Counted from the first letter of the stretch, positions 36,060 through 44,520 are shown. The stretch: 64,000 bases of DNA from Fusobacteria bacterium ZRK30 (GCA_024628785.1 CP102405.1:1674001-1738000), one strand, 5' to 3'. Notes: a model not told the origin generated them from the sequence alone. Program-made: numbers and translations.

Positions 36060-36917
36060 ATGATAAGTAAAAAAATAAAAATAACAGCTTTGTTGAGTCT
36101 GGCTATATCCATAAATAGTTTTTCAATAGATGTCTATACACCAAAAGCTCCCCCCAGCATACCTATGCTCCCTATGAAAGATGACGTTGCACTCCATTAT
36201 TATCAGGATGTCCATACAGAAATCATTCCGAAACTCATTAAGAATCAAGATGGGGTCTATGTCATTCCCACTAATCTAGGTGAAAATTTAAAAAAGAAAG
36301 GTATTGAATTAGAACTATTGGGAGTAACCAGTCAGGGGCTTATCTCCATAATATCCAATAAAAAAATAGATAGTATAAAAGACCTGGACGGAAAAAATAT
36401 CCTTATTGGAGCTCAGGGTTCATCCCCTGATATAATTTCAAAGTTCTTATTTAAAAACAATGATATATCTCCTGTGATCACCTATAGAACCACTCCTGAA
36501 GTGGCTAAGCTGATGATCCTTCAAAAAGGTGAGAATGCTGTCCTTCCTGAACCTATGGCTACTTTGGTTCTTGAAAAAAATTCAAAATTGATCAGAAGCG
36601 TTGTGTATAAGGATGAGTGGGAAAAAGTAACTTCCCTTTCTGGAATCCCCCAAGTAGGGCTTTATACTACCAGTAAATATAATAAAACCCACTCCAAAGA
36701 GATAGAAACATTCATAAATGACTATAAAAACAATCTGAAAGAACTAGAGAAAGATCCCAATGAATTTATAGATCTGGCCCAGGTTAATTTCAATATTAAA
36801 CTGAGTGATAGCGGATATGAAGAATCCATAAAATATATGAACCTAACCCTTATCGATGGGAAAAAGGGAGATCAGCTGGTAGAAGAATATACAAAAATTT
36901 TAGGAGAGAATAGATGA
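36060..36917 (+). CDS. ABC transporter substrate-binding protein (NMT1/TauA-like)
   Basis: A periplasmic binding protein of 285 residues with a signal peptide (ALLSLAISINSFS) and no lipobox. The NMT1/SsuA-type fold is seen in LLGVTSQGLISIISNKKIDS followed by IKDLDGKNILIGAQGSSPD, and in NAVLPEPMATLVLEK. The next two genes encode the matching permease and ATPase, with overlapping or touching ends. The ligand might be a sulfonate, nitrate/bicarbonate-like ion or a thiamine precursor; the sequence does not decide. Confidence 0.8.
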   Translation: MISKKIKITALLSLAISINSFSIDVYTPKAPPSIPMLPMKDDVALHYYQDVHTEIIPKLIKNQDGVYVIPTNLGENLKKKGIELELLGVTSQGLISIISNKKIDSIKDLDGKNILIGAQGSSPDIISKFLFKNNDISPVITYRTTPEVAKLMILQKGENAVLPEPMATLVLEKNSKLIRSVVYKDEWEKVTSLSGIPQVGLYTTSKYNKTHSKEIETFINDYKNNLKELEKDPNEFIDLAQVNFNIKLSDSGYEESIKYMNLTLIDGKKGDQLVEEYTKILGENR

Positions 36918-37636
36918 GAAAAAAATTGATTCCCATCACCGTATTTTTAGTTTTATGGGCTGGGATCTCGACTAAGGTATCTCCTCTGGTTTTACCTTCA
37001 CCTCTACGGGTTTTTTATACCTCATTATTTTTATTACAAAATAATTATAGTGAGATCTTTATCACCCTGGGCCGGTTAGGGATCTCTCTCATTCTGACCT
37101 ACTTTATAGGGATAATTCTGGTTCTGGGGATAGTATCTTCTAAAAATCTTAAGATCTTCATTCGGCCTATATTACTTTTTATGCAGAGTACTCCTATAAT
37201 TTCATGGATCTTACTGGCGTTAATTTGGTTTGATAACAAGTATATTCCGATATTTATAATCTGTATCAATACTATCCCCATCCTGGTGTTAAATATAGTC
37301 AGTGGAATGGAGGGAATCGACAAGAAGATCTTGGAGATGGCAGATATATATAATATCTCTAAAAAAGATTGTTTCTTTAAGATACAGCTCCCATCCCTTA
37401 TCAGATATCTTCTTCCTGCCACCGAGATCATCCTCGGGTCATCATTTAAGGTGATCATCATGGCAGAGGTCATCTCCAGGGTCAGCGGCGGAATTGGGAA
37501 CGGTTTGAATATCGGATGGCTCAATATAGAAACAGATACAATTTTAGGATGGACTCTTATAATATATATTCTCAGTTTTCTCATCTCAAAATTAATCTTA
37601 ACATCTTTAAAGAGCCGATTTAGGAGGTACTTATGA
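36914..37636 (+). CDS. ABC transporter permease (SsuC/TauC-like)
   Basis: An inner-membrane permease of 240 residues and about six segments. The EAA loop that touches the ATPase is IDKKILEMADIYNISKKDCF with the following F-K-I-Q-L-P-S motif. It starts four bases inside the binding-protein gene (ATGA overlap), and its end overlaps the ATPase gene by four bases. The three genes form an operon. Confidence 0.88.
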   Translation: MRKKLIPITVFLVLWAGISTKVSPLVLPSPLRVFYTSLFLLQNNYSEIFITLGRLGISLILTYFIGIILVLGIVSSKNLKIFIRPILLFMQSTPIISWILLALIWFDNKYIPIFIICINTIPILVLNIVSGMEGIDKKILEMADIYNISKKDCFFKIQLPSLIRYLLPATEIILGSSFKVIIMAEVISRVSGGIGNGLNIGWLNIETDTILGWTLIIYILSFLISKLILTSLKSRFRRYL

Positions 37637-38319
37637 TTGAGTTAAAGAATCTTTCCCTCACTTTCCACGGGGAAAAAATCTTGGATAGGATCACATATAA
37701 ATTTAAAAAAAATAAGGTCACTGCAATCTTAGGACCTTCTGGAGGAGGAAAAACAAGTCTCTTTAATATCATTGCCGGATTAGAGATAAATCATACTGGA
37801 GAAGTGGTTAAAAATTTTGAAAATGTAGGTTATATATTTCAAGAGGACCGACTCCTCCCCTGGGAGAGTGTAATAGAAAATTTAAATATTATACCTGGAG
37901 CTACTGAGAAAAAAATATTAAATTTACTGGAACTTCTACACATCCCCCACAAGGCAGATCATCTGGTTAAAAATTTAAGCGGCGGTGAGAAGCAAAGGGT
38001 TGCAATAGCCCGTGCTTTTTTATACGATACAGAGTTAATATTGATGGATGAATCTTTAAAATCTTTAGATTTTTCCCTAAAGATCAAATTAATTGATCTG
38101 ATAACCTCCCTCCTGGAAAAATATTCAAAGACACTCATTATGATAAGCCATGATATAGATGAAATTTTACTCATGGCAGACGAAGTTATTATATTTTCTA
38201 AAAAACCAACTGTTATAGAAGAAGTTCTTACCATTGATTTCCCAAAATCTAAAAGAACTCTGTCTTCAAAAGAATTAAAAATATATAAAAATAAAATCTA
38301 TGATGCGATCCTTAAATAA
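37633..38319 (+). CDS. ABC transporter ATP-binding protein (SsuB/TauB-like)
   Basis: The ATPase of the importer, 228 residues. Walker A is GPSGGGKTS, Q-loop IFQEDRLLPW, signature LSGGEKQRVAIARAF, and Walker B LILMDESLKSLD (Asp-Glu present). The H-loop is MISHDIDE. The gene ends 34 bases before the LysO genes; a small hairpin (GCGATCCTTA/AGGATCG, about 38304-38325) sits between. Confidence 0.93.
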   Translation: MIELKNLSLTFHGEKILDRITYKFKKNKVTAILGPSGGGKTSLFNIIAGLEINHTGEVVKNFENVGYIFQEDRLLPWESVIENLNIIPGATEKKILNLLELLHIPHKADHLVKNLSGGEKQRVAIARAFLYDTELILMDESLKSLDFSLKIKLIDLITSLLEKYSKTLIMISHDIDEILLMADEVIIFSKKPTVIEEVLTIDFPKSKRTLSSKELKIYKNKIYDAILK

Positions 38320-38353
38320 GGATCGTATCTCTTATAATTAGGAGTGTGAAGTC

Positions 38354-38632
38354 ATGCAAAATATTTTAATATCATTAATTTTAGGCATTTTAATAGGTTC
38401 TACAGTGAAGTTTTCTGATAGGATGAAAAAATTTAATGGTGTATTTCAGCATCTAGGAGTAATTGTTTTATTGTTTGCCATTGGAATCACTATAGGAATG
38501 AACCGGTCATTACTCAGTAATTTAAATGAAATAGGCGGCATCTCCCTTATCTTTGCTTTTCTCACTTCGCTATTCAGTATTATTTTAGTATTTTTTATGA
38601 GTAGAATAATAATTAAAAGGAGGAACAATTAA
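38354..38632 (+). CDS. lysO: LysO family transporter, N-terminal piece
   Basis: Ninety-two residues with three membrane segments (ILISLILGILIGSTVKF, LGVIVLLFAIGITIG, SLIFAFLTSLFSIILVFF). This corresponds to the N-terminal third of LysO, the lysine exporter, which in enterobacteria is one protein of about 300 residues. Its stop overlaps the ATG of the next gene by one base (TAATG), so the two halves are made together. The split is clean, with no frameshift signs. The symbol is given by family. Confidence 0.8.
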   Translation: MQNILISLILGILIGSTVKFSDRMKKFNGVFQHLGVIVLLFAIGITIGMNRSLLSNLNEIGGISLIFAFLTSLFSIILVFFMSRIIIKRRNN

Positions 38633-39228
38633 TGACACTATCTATAGTAGCTTCTGTTCTAACAGGTATTTTAGGGGGATATTTTCTTATTCCTGAATCC
38701 TTTACCCCACATATCGATACCCTTATAGACTCAGCACTTTATCTTTTAATATTTTGTGTAGGAATAGATATAGGATTAAATAAGCACATTTTTAAAGATC
38801 TAAGAAAACATAGTTTAATTATTTTGATAGTTCCAACTTCTATAATTGCAGGGAGTTTAATAGGAGGACTTATTAGTGGTTATATCTTTCATATACCCAC
38901 TAACTTAAGTTTGGCCATTTCCTCTGGTTTTGGATGGTATAGCCTTTCTGGGATCATCCTCACGCAATTACACAGTGCAGAGATAGGCACTATAGCCTTT
39001 TTAACCAACATCTTTCGAGAACTTATCACTGTGGTTTCTATCCCATTCATTGCAAAATATTTAAATGATTATACTGCTATAGCTCCTGCTGGAGCTACTT
39101 CCATGGATTCTACTCTGCCTATAATCTCCAAATACACCAACCCGGAAACTGTTGTTATAGCATTTATCAATGGAATTTTATTGTCTGGATTAGTACCTAT
39201 CTTAGTTCCTTTTTTCTATACTCTCTAA
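38632..39228 (+). CDS. lysO: LysO family transporter, C-terminal piece
   Basis: This is the C-terminal part of a LysO (DUF340) exporter, 198 residues and about six membrane segments. It has FCVGIDIGLNK, SGFGWYSLSGIILTQLHSAE (the family's best motif) and IAPAGATSMDSTLPII. Together with the 92-residue piece upstream the full LysO length is covered. It probably exports lysine or toxic analogues across the inner membrane. An intergenic gap with a MerR-type promoter follows. Confidence 0.85.
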   Translation: MTLSIVASVLTGILGGYFLIPESFTPHIDTLIDSALYLLIFCVGIDIGLNKHIFKDLRKHSLIILIVPTSIIAGSLIGGLISGYIFHIPTNLSLAISSGFGWYSLSGIILTQLHSAEIGTIAFLTNIFRELITVVSIPFIAKYLNDYTAIAPAGATSMDSTLPIISKYTNPETVVIAFINGILLSGLVPILVPFFYTL

Positions 39229-39255
39229 ACAGCTTTAATAAATTTTATTTTTTTA

Positions 39256-39286
39256 TTGACCCTCGTGTAACACTAGGGTATATAAT
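39256..39286 (+). promoter_or_regulatory. MerR-type promoter/operator
   Basis: TTGACC and TATAAT boxes are separated by 19 bp, and the spacer plus -35 edge hold the palindrome ACCCTCGTGT-A-ACACTAGGGT (one mismatch). An over-long spacer with a dyad between the boxes is the hallmark of MerR-family regulated promoters. It points towards the serine hydrolase gene 125 bp downstream. No merR-like gene is in this window. Confidence 0.75.
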
Positions 39287-39411
39287 TTTCTCAAATAGGA
39301 AAATTCCTATTAAAAATAGTAATGATCGGTCAGTTTTTAGAGTTTTTTTTAATGATAAAGAAAGTTATAAGCTCATACAACTTATCATTCATTACCGAAG
39401 GAGGAAAAATT

Positions 39412-40668
39412 ATGAAAATAAAATATCAAATTGTTATGGGAATACTAGGTGCAGTTATTGCATTTCAACCAATTCACGCATCAGAATCTGCACCTTCAGC
39501 ATTTGGTTTAGGGTTTGATGTACAAAAATTTTATAGACCTTTTACATCAAAAGAAATTACATCTGAAAATCAACAAACATGGCCTTATTACAAATCTGTT
39601 AGTTCTCATTGGGATACCTATGCTGCTCACGGGACATCAAAGATTAAACACTCAAATAACCCTGCTAAACTGACAGTTGCAAAAAATGATAAAAGTTTTA
39701 ATCTAAATATAGAATTTAAAGATGGGAAAAGTTTTATTCAATCATTCCAAGATACTCAGGTTAAAGGATTTATTGTTATGAAAGACAATAACATTATCTT
39801 TGAGTTTTATGACAATGGATTCATGACTGAAGATACCAACCTATTACAATCAGCTTCTAAAACCTTTGCAGGGGTCATCACAGGGCAGTTAGTAGATAAG
39901 GGGTTGTTAGCCCCAAATAACAAGGTAGAAAAATATCTAAAAGATTTTAAGGGGACTTCCATAGGAAAAGCTACTGTCCAACAGGTTCTTGATATGACTA
40001 GCGGGATACCTCAACTATTGGATTTCCACACACCTGGAGCTGAAGGTTACAATTTTGAAATTGAACAGGGATTGAAAAAAGGTAAAAGCATCGGTCACCG
40101 TAATGCTATAAAATCTTCTCAAAGCATAGCAAAACCAGGAAAAGAATGGAATTATAACGATAAAAATACAGATATATTGGCTTTACTGGCAGAGAAAGTA
40201 ACAAGGAAGAAATATCCACAATTATTGTCTGAATTATTCGATTCTTTTGGAGCAAACTATGATGGATCTATTGCAAAAACAAGTGATGGAACAAGTTCCC
40301 CTTCTTATGGCATAAGTATAACAGCACGAGATTATGCTCTATTCCACCAATGGATTGCCCAAGGAAAAGGACCTGAGAGTTATTATAAATCAGCAATGGA
40401 TACAAGTAAAACTGAATTTGGTCAAAATGAAACCGGAAAACTTCTTGGTACTGACATTACTTATGGTTCACAAACCTATTATCTAAAAGATGAGGATATT
40501 CTTTATTCCAGCGGTTCTTTTGGTCAAGTTGGATTTAGTGATATGAAAACAGGTACTTCAATTGTATTTTTACAGGACTGGGCAGTTAATGCAGAACTTG
40601 ATAAATTTAAGAAAACAAGGGAACGTTCATTTAAAATCTTAGAGTATATAAGATCAAATAATATGTAA
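39412..40668 (+). CDS. Periplasmic serine hydrolase, beta-lactamase class C fold
   Basis: A 418-residue exported hydrolase. I start it at 39412 because AGGAGG lies 8 bases upstream and a signal peptide then begins (VMGILGAVIAFQPIHA/SE); the earlier ATG at 39322 has no ribosome site. The nucleophile motif S-x-x-K is LLQSASKTFAG, the Tyr motif is WNYNDKNTDILA, and SSGSFGQVGF near the end is in the place of the KTG triad. The family covers beta-lactamases, esterases and nylon-oligomer hydrolases; true beta-lactamase activity is doubtful. It is the first gene after a MerR-type promoter, so it may be inducible. Confidence 0.85.
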   Translation: MKIKYQIVMGILGAVIAFQPIHASESAPSAFGLGFDVQKFYRPFTSKEITSENQQTWPYYKSVSSHWDTYAAHGTSKIKHSNNPAKLTVAKNDKSFNLNIEFKDGKSFIQSFQDTQVKGFIVMKDNNIIFEFYDNGFMTEDTNLLQSASKTFAGVITGQLVDKGLLAPNNKVEKYLKDFKGTSIGKATVQQVLDMTSGIPQLLDFHTPGAEGYNFEIEQGLKKGKSIGHRNAIKSSQSIAKPGKEWNYNDKNTDILALLAEKVTRKKYPQLLSELFDSFGANYDGSIAKTSDGTSSPSYGISITARDYALFHQWIAQGKGPESYYKSAMDTSKTEFGQNETGKLLGTDITYGSQTYYLKDEDILYSSGSFGQVGFSDMKTGTSIVFLQDWAVNAELDKFKKTRERSFKILEYIRSNNM

Positions 40669-40671
40669 AAT

Positions 40672-40708
40672 AAAAAAACAGACAGGAAAAATTTCCTGTC
40701 TGTTTTTT
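40672..40708. terminator. Bidirectional terminator
   Basis: AAACAGACAGGAAA / TTTCCTGTCTGTTT with A7 and T6 flanks, between the convergent hydrolase and lipoprotein genes. Confidence 0.9.
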
Positions 40709-40730
40709 AATATTTTTAGGTTAAAAATAT

Positions 40731-41174
40731 TTATTTACTATTTTGAACCTCTACCTTTAATACTCTTTCCTTCGTTCTTTCTAATTCCAGTTCCTGTTTT
40801 ATTTCATTTTTAACCTTTATATTATTTAACTGTTCTTCTAATTTATCATACTTTGAGTTACTGGTATTTAAACTAGTTTCACCACTTTTCCTTGAAAAAT
40901 AAAAGTGAAGCGTTTTCTCATTGAAGCTGCCATCTATTATTTCATTTTTAGACTCTGTATCACTTTTTAACATTATAGAATGAATCCCATCCAAAGGAAT
41001 ATTAACCACAAGAAGTCCTCCATAAATTTCACCATAAGGTTTCCCATCTACAAATACCTCTGCTGTTTCAACATTTGTTGTAACAATAATACTTCTTACC
41101 TCTTTAGTCGTGGCAGATGAACAAGCTGTCATAAATAAAACTACCAAACCTATTATAATATTTTTAATCTTCAT
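40731..41174 (-). CDS. Lipoprotein with coiled-coil tail, unknown
   Basis: A 147-residue lipoprotein (signal GLVVLFMTACSS, lipidated Cys18). The middle part resembles a PEGA-type beta domain (VETAEVFVDGKPYGEIYGGL), common in surface-exposed proteins. The C-terminus is a coiled coil, EIKQELELERTKERVLKVE, that is nearly identical to that of the next gene upstream, so the two are paralogues with different heads. They may pair through the tails. It lies 15 bases downstream of that gene, in one operon. Confidence 0.7.
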   Translation of the reverse strand: MKIKNIIIGLVVLFMTACSSATTKEVRSIIVTTNVETAEVFVDGKPYGEIYGGLLVVNIPLDGIHSIMLKSDTESKNEIIDGSFNEKTLHFYFSRKSGETSLNTSNSKYDKLEEQLNNIKVKNEIKQELELERTKERVLKVEVQNSK

Positions 41175-41189
41175 ATTTTCCTCCTAATT

Positions 41190-41717
41190 TTAACTAGTTG
41201 CTTCTAATTTTAATACTCTTTCTTTTGTTCTCTCAAGTTCTAGTTCTTTTTTTATTTCATTTTTTAATTTTATTTTTTCAAGTTCCTTACTTAATCTATC
41301 CACCTCTTCATCTTTTGAAGATTCCGAGTTATTTTTCATAGAGAAATCCGGCATATAATAATTTAAATTAGCCAGTCTTCCTGTCCCCCCTGATGGATAA
41401 TCTACGATATAAGGAAGCCCGTAAGCAAATAGAAAATTCCAGGTTGACCAAGGGTTATATTCTCTCTCTAAATAAACAGTTTGAACATTTCCTTCATTCC
41501 CAACTTCCTTCAAAAGAACATATTCGTCCCCATTTCGACTTCGATTACTTGCATTAAAAGCAAATACTTTTCCTTCTCCGATAAATTTCTTTCCATCAAC
41601 ATAAGCTTTCACAGGTGTTGCTGATTGAATTGTAACAGTTTTCCTGGATGGTTCCATCATAGTCCCACAGCCTGTAAATAAAAACACTAAAATAATAAAC
41701 AAATAATTTTTTTTCAT
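41190..41717 (-). CDS. Lipoprotein with coiled-coil tail, paralogue
   Basis: A 175-residue lipoprotein. The start at 41717 is preferred: a GAGGAGT ribosome site lies before it, and the signal LFIILVFLFTGCGT follows directly. The middle resembles a PEGA-like strand set (VKAYVDGKKFIGEGKVFAF) and a hydrophobic NFLFAYGLPYIVD. The tail NEIKKELELERTKERVLKLE matches the neighbouring lipoprotein. Function is unknown; outer-membrane or periplasmic location is likely. Confidence 0.7.
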   Translation of the reverse strand: MKKNYLFIILVFLFTGCGTMMEPSRKTVTIQSATPVKAYVDGKKFIGEGKVFAFNASNRSRNGDEYVLLKEVGNEGNVQTVYLEREYNPWSTWNFLFAYGLPYIVDYPSGGTGRLANLNYYMPDFSMKNNSESSKDEEVDRLSKELEKIKLKNEIKKELELERTKERVLKLEATS

Positions 41718-41986
41718 TTCAACTCCTCTTTCCCTTTTTTTAGCTATCTTCCTCAAAATTTAATACTAAAATCCCTATATTTTGTCCTCAATAACTCAAC
41801 TGCTAAAAACAACAATTATCCTTTAAGTATTTTTTAATAAAATAGACTTTTAAAATTTTACTATATATCCATTGGAAAATCAAGGAGTTTCAATTTTAAC
41901 CCTTAAACACCTAAGAGTTTTTAATGAAATTTATTCAAAAATACTGTATAATAATATTATCACAAATAATAACTAGGGGGATTAAC

Positions 41987-42580
41987 ATGAAAAAACTAAT
42001 ATTACTTTTGACAATGATTGTTTCTTTAGCAACGACTCATGAAGTGTATGCCAAGGGAAATTCCGGGAAGGATAAGCCTGAAAGAGAGAAACCTGAGAGG
42101 GATAAACCGGAAAGAGAAAAAACAGAAAGAGAGAGGCCTGAAAAAAATAAACATGAAAAGAATATAAAGGCAGAAGATGCTCAAAAAAACTGGGGTAAGT
42201 TAAAAGTTGAATATGAAGATTTGGATAAATCTGAACAAAAAGAAATAAAGGAAGAAATTACTACTAAAAAAATAATCAGAAATGAGATTAGAAGGGAAAT
42301 AGAAAAAAATCCTGATCTGGACTTAAGTTCAATACCTCAATATGATCCAAATAACCCCACTGATCTGGAAAATTTGGTTGAAAAACTGATCGATGATTAT
42401 TCTCCTGATAAAATAAATGAAGATACTTTAACAGCTTTAAAATTAGCAGGGATGAGTGAGCTTTCTATAAATAAGATAGAAACCTCTCTTTCAAAATATA
42501 ACGAGAACTCGGAGATCTTAGAAGAAACTAGTGATGAAACGGATAGTTCATCTGAAGACACTGAAGAAATAGAGATATAA
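41987..42580 (+). CDS. Secreted charged-repeat protein, unknown
   Basis: A 197-residue exported protein. The start at 41987 has AGGGGG and a good signal peptide ending EVYA/KG. The mature N-terminus is a run of K-P-E-R-E/D repeats (six near-copies of a four-residue unit), then a helical middle (LDKSEQKEIKEEITTKKIIR) and an acidic end (SDETDSSSEDTEEIEI). Such charged tails are common in cell-surface or metal-binding proteins, but no family is recognised. A terminator follows. Confidence 0.65.
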   Translation: MKKLILLLTMIVSLATTHEVYAKGNSGKDKPEREKPERDKPEREKTERERPEKNKHEKNIKAEDAQKNWGKLKVEYEDLDKSEQKEIKEEITTKKIIRNEIRREIEKNPDLDLSSIPQYDPNNPTDLENLVEKLIDDYSPDKINEDTLTALKLAGMSELSINKIETSLSKYNENSEILEETSDETDSSSEDTEEIEI

Positions 42581-42607
42581 TTTTTTAGGTCTATTTAATA
42601 TTAAATT

Positions 42608-42644
42608 AAAATGTCTCTTAGAAAAATTCTAAGAGACATTTTTT
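42608..42644 (+). terminator. Terminator of the charged-repeat gene
   Basis: AATGTCTCTTAGAA / TTCTAAGAGACATT followed by T6. Confidence 0.9.
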
Positions 42645-42649
42645 ATTAT

Positions 42650-42768
42650 CTAGGAAATTATACCCGCAATGGCATCACCAAAATGCTATTACTTTACAAC
42701 ATAAACATAGGATTTTGAAATAAAAACCTTAATTATACTTATTTGGATGCAACGTCACGTTGCTTTTC
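42650..42768 (-). repeat. 3'-end repeat family, copy A
   Basis: Read on the minus strand it begins GCAACGTGACGTTGCATCC (a small hairpin) and ends GGGTATAATTTCCTAGATA. It matches 44521-44640 over its whole length, with the highest identity in the middle (TTTACAACATAAACATAGGATTTT on the plus strand is common to both). It overlaps the last eight codons and stop of the rubredoxin gene, so part of it is translated. Confidence 0.85.
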
Positions 42769-42924
42769 TATTTTTTCAAACTGATCTTTATTTACAGCAC
42801 AGAGGGGACAAATCCAATTTTCCGGAAGATCCTCCCATTTTGTACCCTTTTCAACTCCTGACTTTGGGTGCCCTATCTCTGAATTATAAACATAACCACA
42901 TACTGTACATACCCATTTTTCCAT
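42739..42924 (-). CDS. Rubredoxin
   Basis: A one-iron electron carrier of 61 residues. The two Cys pairs that hold iron are WVCTVCGYVY and WICPLCAVNK. Usual rubredoxins have 52-54 residues; the extra C-terminus (KQRDVASK) is encoded inside a copy of a dispersed repeat (42650-42768) and is probably an accident of insertion. It stands alone; partners such as rubrerythrin or superoxide reductase are not in the window. The family call is firm. Confidence 0.95.
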   Translation of the reverse strand: MEKWVCTVCGYVYNSEIGHPKSGVEKGTKWEDLPENWICPLCAVNKDQFEKIEKQRDVASK

Positions 42925-43069
42925 TTAATCTCTCCCCCCTAATCTTATTTTTTATTAACTGTATCTATCCCCAATATTACCATCAAAATTACTCTTTTCC
43001 TATTTTTTTTATATTAAATTCTCTAACTGGATATAAATATTTTAAATAACTCTCACCCTTTAGCCATAA

Positions 43070-43102
43070 TAAAAAAAGGCAGAAAAAATTTTCTGCCTCT
43101 TA
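43070..43102 (-). terminator. Terminator of the PHP gene
   Basis: AGGCAGAAAA / TTTTCTGCCT hairpin, followed on the minus strand by T7. Confidence 0.85.
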
Positions 43103-43165
43103 AAATAGTTATTATTCAAAATGTTTAGATCTATAAATAGTGGACAAGTAAATTATCTATCAATT

Positions 43166-43822
43166 TTAATTTATTGGGAAAATCTCTCCGCATTTTTCAT
43201 AGTTATCTATTTTTATATATTTTCCATCTCTGTATACAGCAGGCATTACCCTCCTCCCTTTAATAGCATCTATTAAATCTTTTTCAGTTTCAATATTATC
43301 TAAAAATTTTGTACAATATTTACCTATTGCATCGGTAGTATGACAGTCACTGGCAGCTGTAGTAGCTAAATTTAATTCAATAGCACTCTCAAAGGCGTTT
43401 AAGTTATTATAAGATTTTGTACTCCCATTGAAAGTTTCAATAGCAGTAAGGCCCTTTAAATTCTTCAAGTGTTTACCACACCCTCTGTTATTTTCCCTGA
43501 ATGGGTGGGCAGCAATAGTAACTCCTCCCTTGGAGTTTACCAGATCTATCAATTCCTGGGCATAAAGTTTTTTTGTAGGGATCTCATCTAATCCAAAGAC
43601 TAGGATATCCCCTTCATGAGTTAAAATTTCCGCTCCTACAAAGATCTTAAAATTATGTTTTTTCCCATATTGAGTAGCATACTCTTTGACTTTATTATTA
43701 TCGTGATCTGTAATACATATTCCGTTGAGTCCCATTTTTTTTGCTCTTTTTACAATTTCTGGAATTTTAATGAAGCTGTCATCTGACCCTTCTATACAGT
43801 GCATGTGTGTATCTATAAACAT
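43166..43822 (-). CDS. PHP-domain phosphoesterase
   Basis: A 218-residue metal-dependent phosphoesterase of the polymerase-and-histidinol-phosphatase fold. The metal ligands are in FIDTHMHCIEGSDDSF (His-x-His), CITDHDN, GAEI, AAHPFREN and ASDCHTTDA. The set is complete for a trinuclear site. The likely function is hydrolysis of a small phosphate ester or of nucleotide 3',5'-bisphosphates; this cannot be decided from sequence. It is a single gene with its own terminator. Confidence 0.85.
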   Translation of the reverse strand: MFIDTHMHCIEGSDDSFIKIPEIVKRAKKMGLNGICITDHDNNKVKEYATQYGKKHNFKIFVGAEILTHEGDILVFGLDEIPTKKLYAQELIDLVNSKGGVTIAAHPFRENNRGCGKHLKNLKGLTAIETFNGSTKSYNNLNAFESAIELNLATTAASDCHTTDAIGKYCTKFLDNIETEKDLIDAIKGRRVMPAVYRDGKYIKIDNYEKCGEIFPIN

Positions 43823-44392
43823 TTTTTCTCCTTCTTCTAAATTTGATTAGTTTTTTCTGATTTATGACATAGAGATACATAATCTTTTCTATGTCTGATC
43901 TTTTATTTTTTCCATTAAAAAAATGGTTCAATAAAAACAGGGAGGTTCCTCCACATGTATATTGATAATTTCTATCTAATAAAGCCCCATAACAATGGCA
44001 TAAAAATATGAATCCCTTTAGGATTTACTTTATAGAATTTTAAAGTTTGTATTAAAATATAAAGGATGATCTAAGCAGAAAAAAGTGAATAGGTATAGTT
44101 TTTAAAACTATAAGAAGAGAAGTAGGGAACAGAAATATCTCTAAACCGACCTTATCTATACTATCCATTTGCAATAGATCTCATAACTTCCACCGGAAGT
44201 TTCAACTAGTTGTCAGTTTCATTGAAATTTTTTCATGTTTCCTCCTAAAATGTTTTTTATTAATTCATTATGTCTTATTTTACAGTATATTTAAATGTAG
44301 TGTCAACATTATTTTTTAAAATTTCATTATAATGTATGATATAATGTTTAGATAGAAAAAATATTTATGACTAATCTCTGGAGGAAAATGTT
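43823..44392. other. Gap upstream of the 27-codon gene, no long gene
   Basis: It holds a fragment of the ACACAGAG repeat family (GACATAGAGATACATA at about 43867), a minus-strand promoter with ribosome site and five-codon ORF (44219-44306), and an AT-rich region. Nothing longer than about 30 codons is convincing on either strand. Confidence 0.5.
44219..44306 (-). promoter_or_regulatory. Orphan promoter with ribosome site and five-codon ORF
   Basis: On the minus strand, TTGACA (44301-44306), an 18-bp spacer and TAAAAT form a good promoter. Then AGGAGG is followed by ATG AAA AAA TTT CAA TGA. The ORF MKKFQ stops at once, and no gene follows for over 390 bp until the PHP gene. It could be the stump of a deleted gene, a leader peptide, or the start of a non-coding RNA. 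Confidence 0.5.
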
Positions 44393-44476
44393 TTGAGTTT
44401 AAAGAAGAGTGATTATATTAGAACCATTATTATTGGAATAATTGGTGGAATAGCTTTATTGATAGTAACTAGATAG
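44393..44476 (+). CDS. 27-residue single-pass membrane peptide
   Basis: A TTG start lies nine bases after GGAGG, followed by 27 codons, a stop, and a perfect terminator 5 bases later. The product is SLKKSDYIRT, then the hydrophobic run IIIGIIGGIALLIVT, then Arg. It is a small one-helix membrane protein with a positively charged N-side. Such proteins often regulate transporters or act as small toxins. No family is recognised. The gene structure is good; expression is unproven. Confidence 0.55.
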   Translation: MSLKKSDYIRTIIIGIIGGIALLIVTR

Positions 44477-44480
44477 ATAT

Positions 44481-44518
44481 AAAAATGTGGAAGAGTTTTA
44501 ACTCTTCCACATTTTTAT
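44481..44518 (+). terminator. Terminator of the 27-codon gene
   Basis: AAAATGTGGAAGAGTT / AACTCTTCCACATTTT with A/T flanks. Confidence 0.9.
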
Positions 44519-44520
44519 AT

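Noticed and set aside
39322-39411. Longer start for the serine hydrolase
   Set aside because: The extra 30 codons would precede the signal peptide and include the ribosome site; no ribosome site lies before the first ATG.
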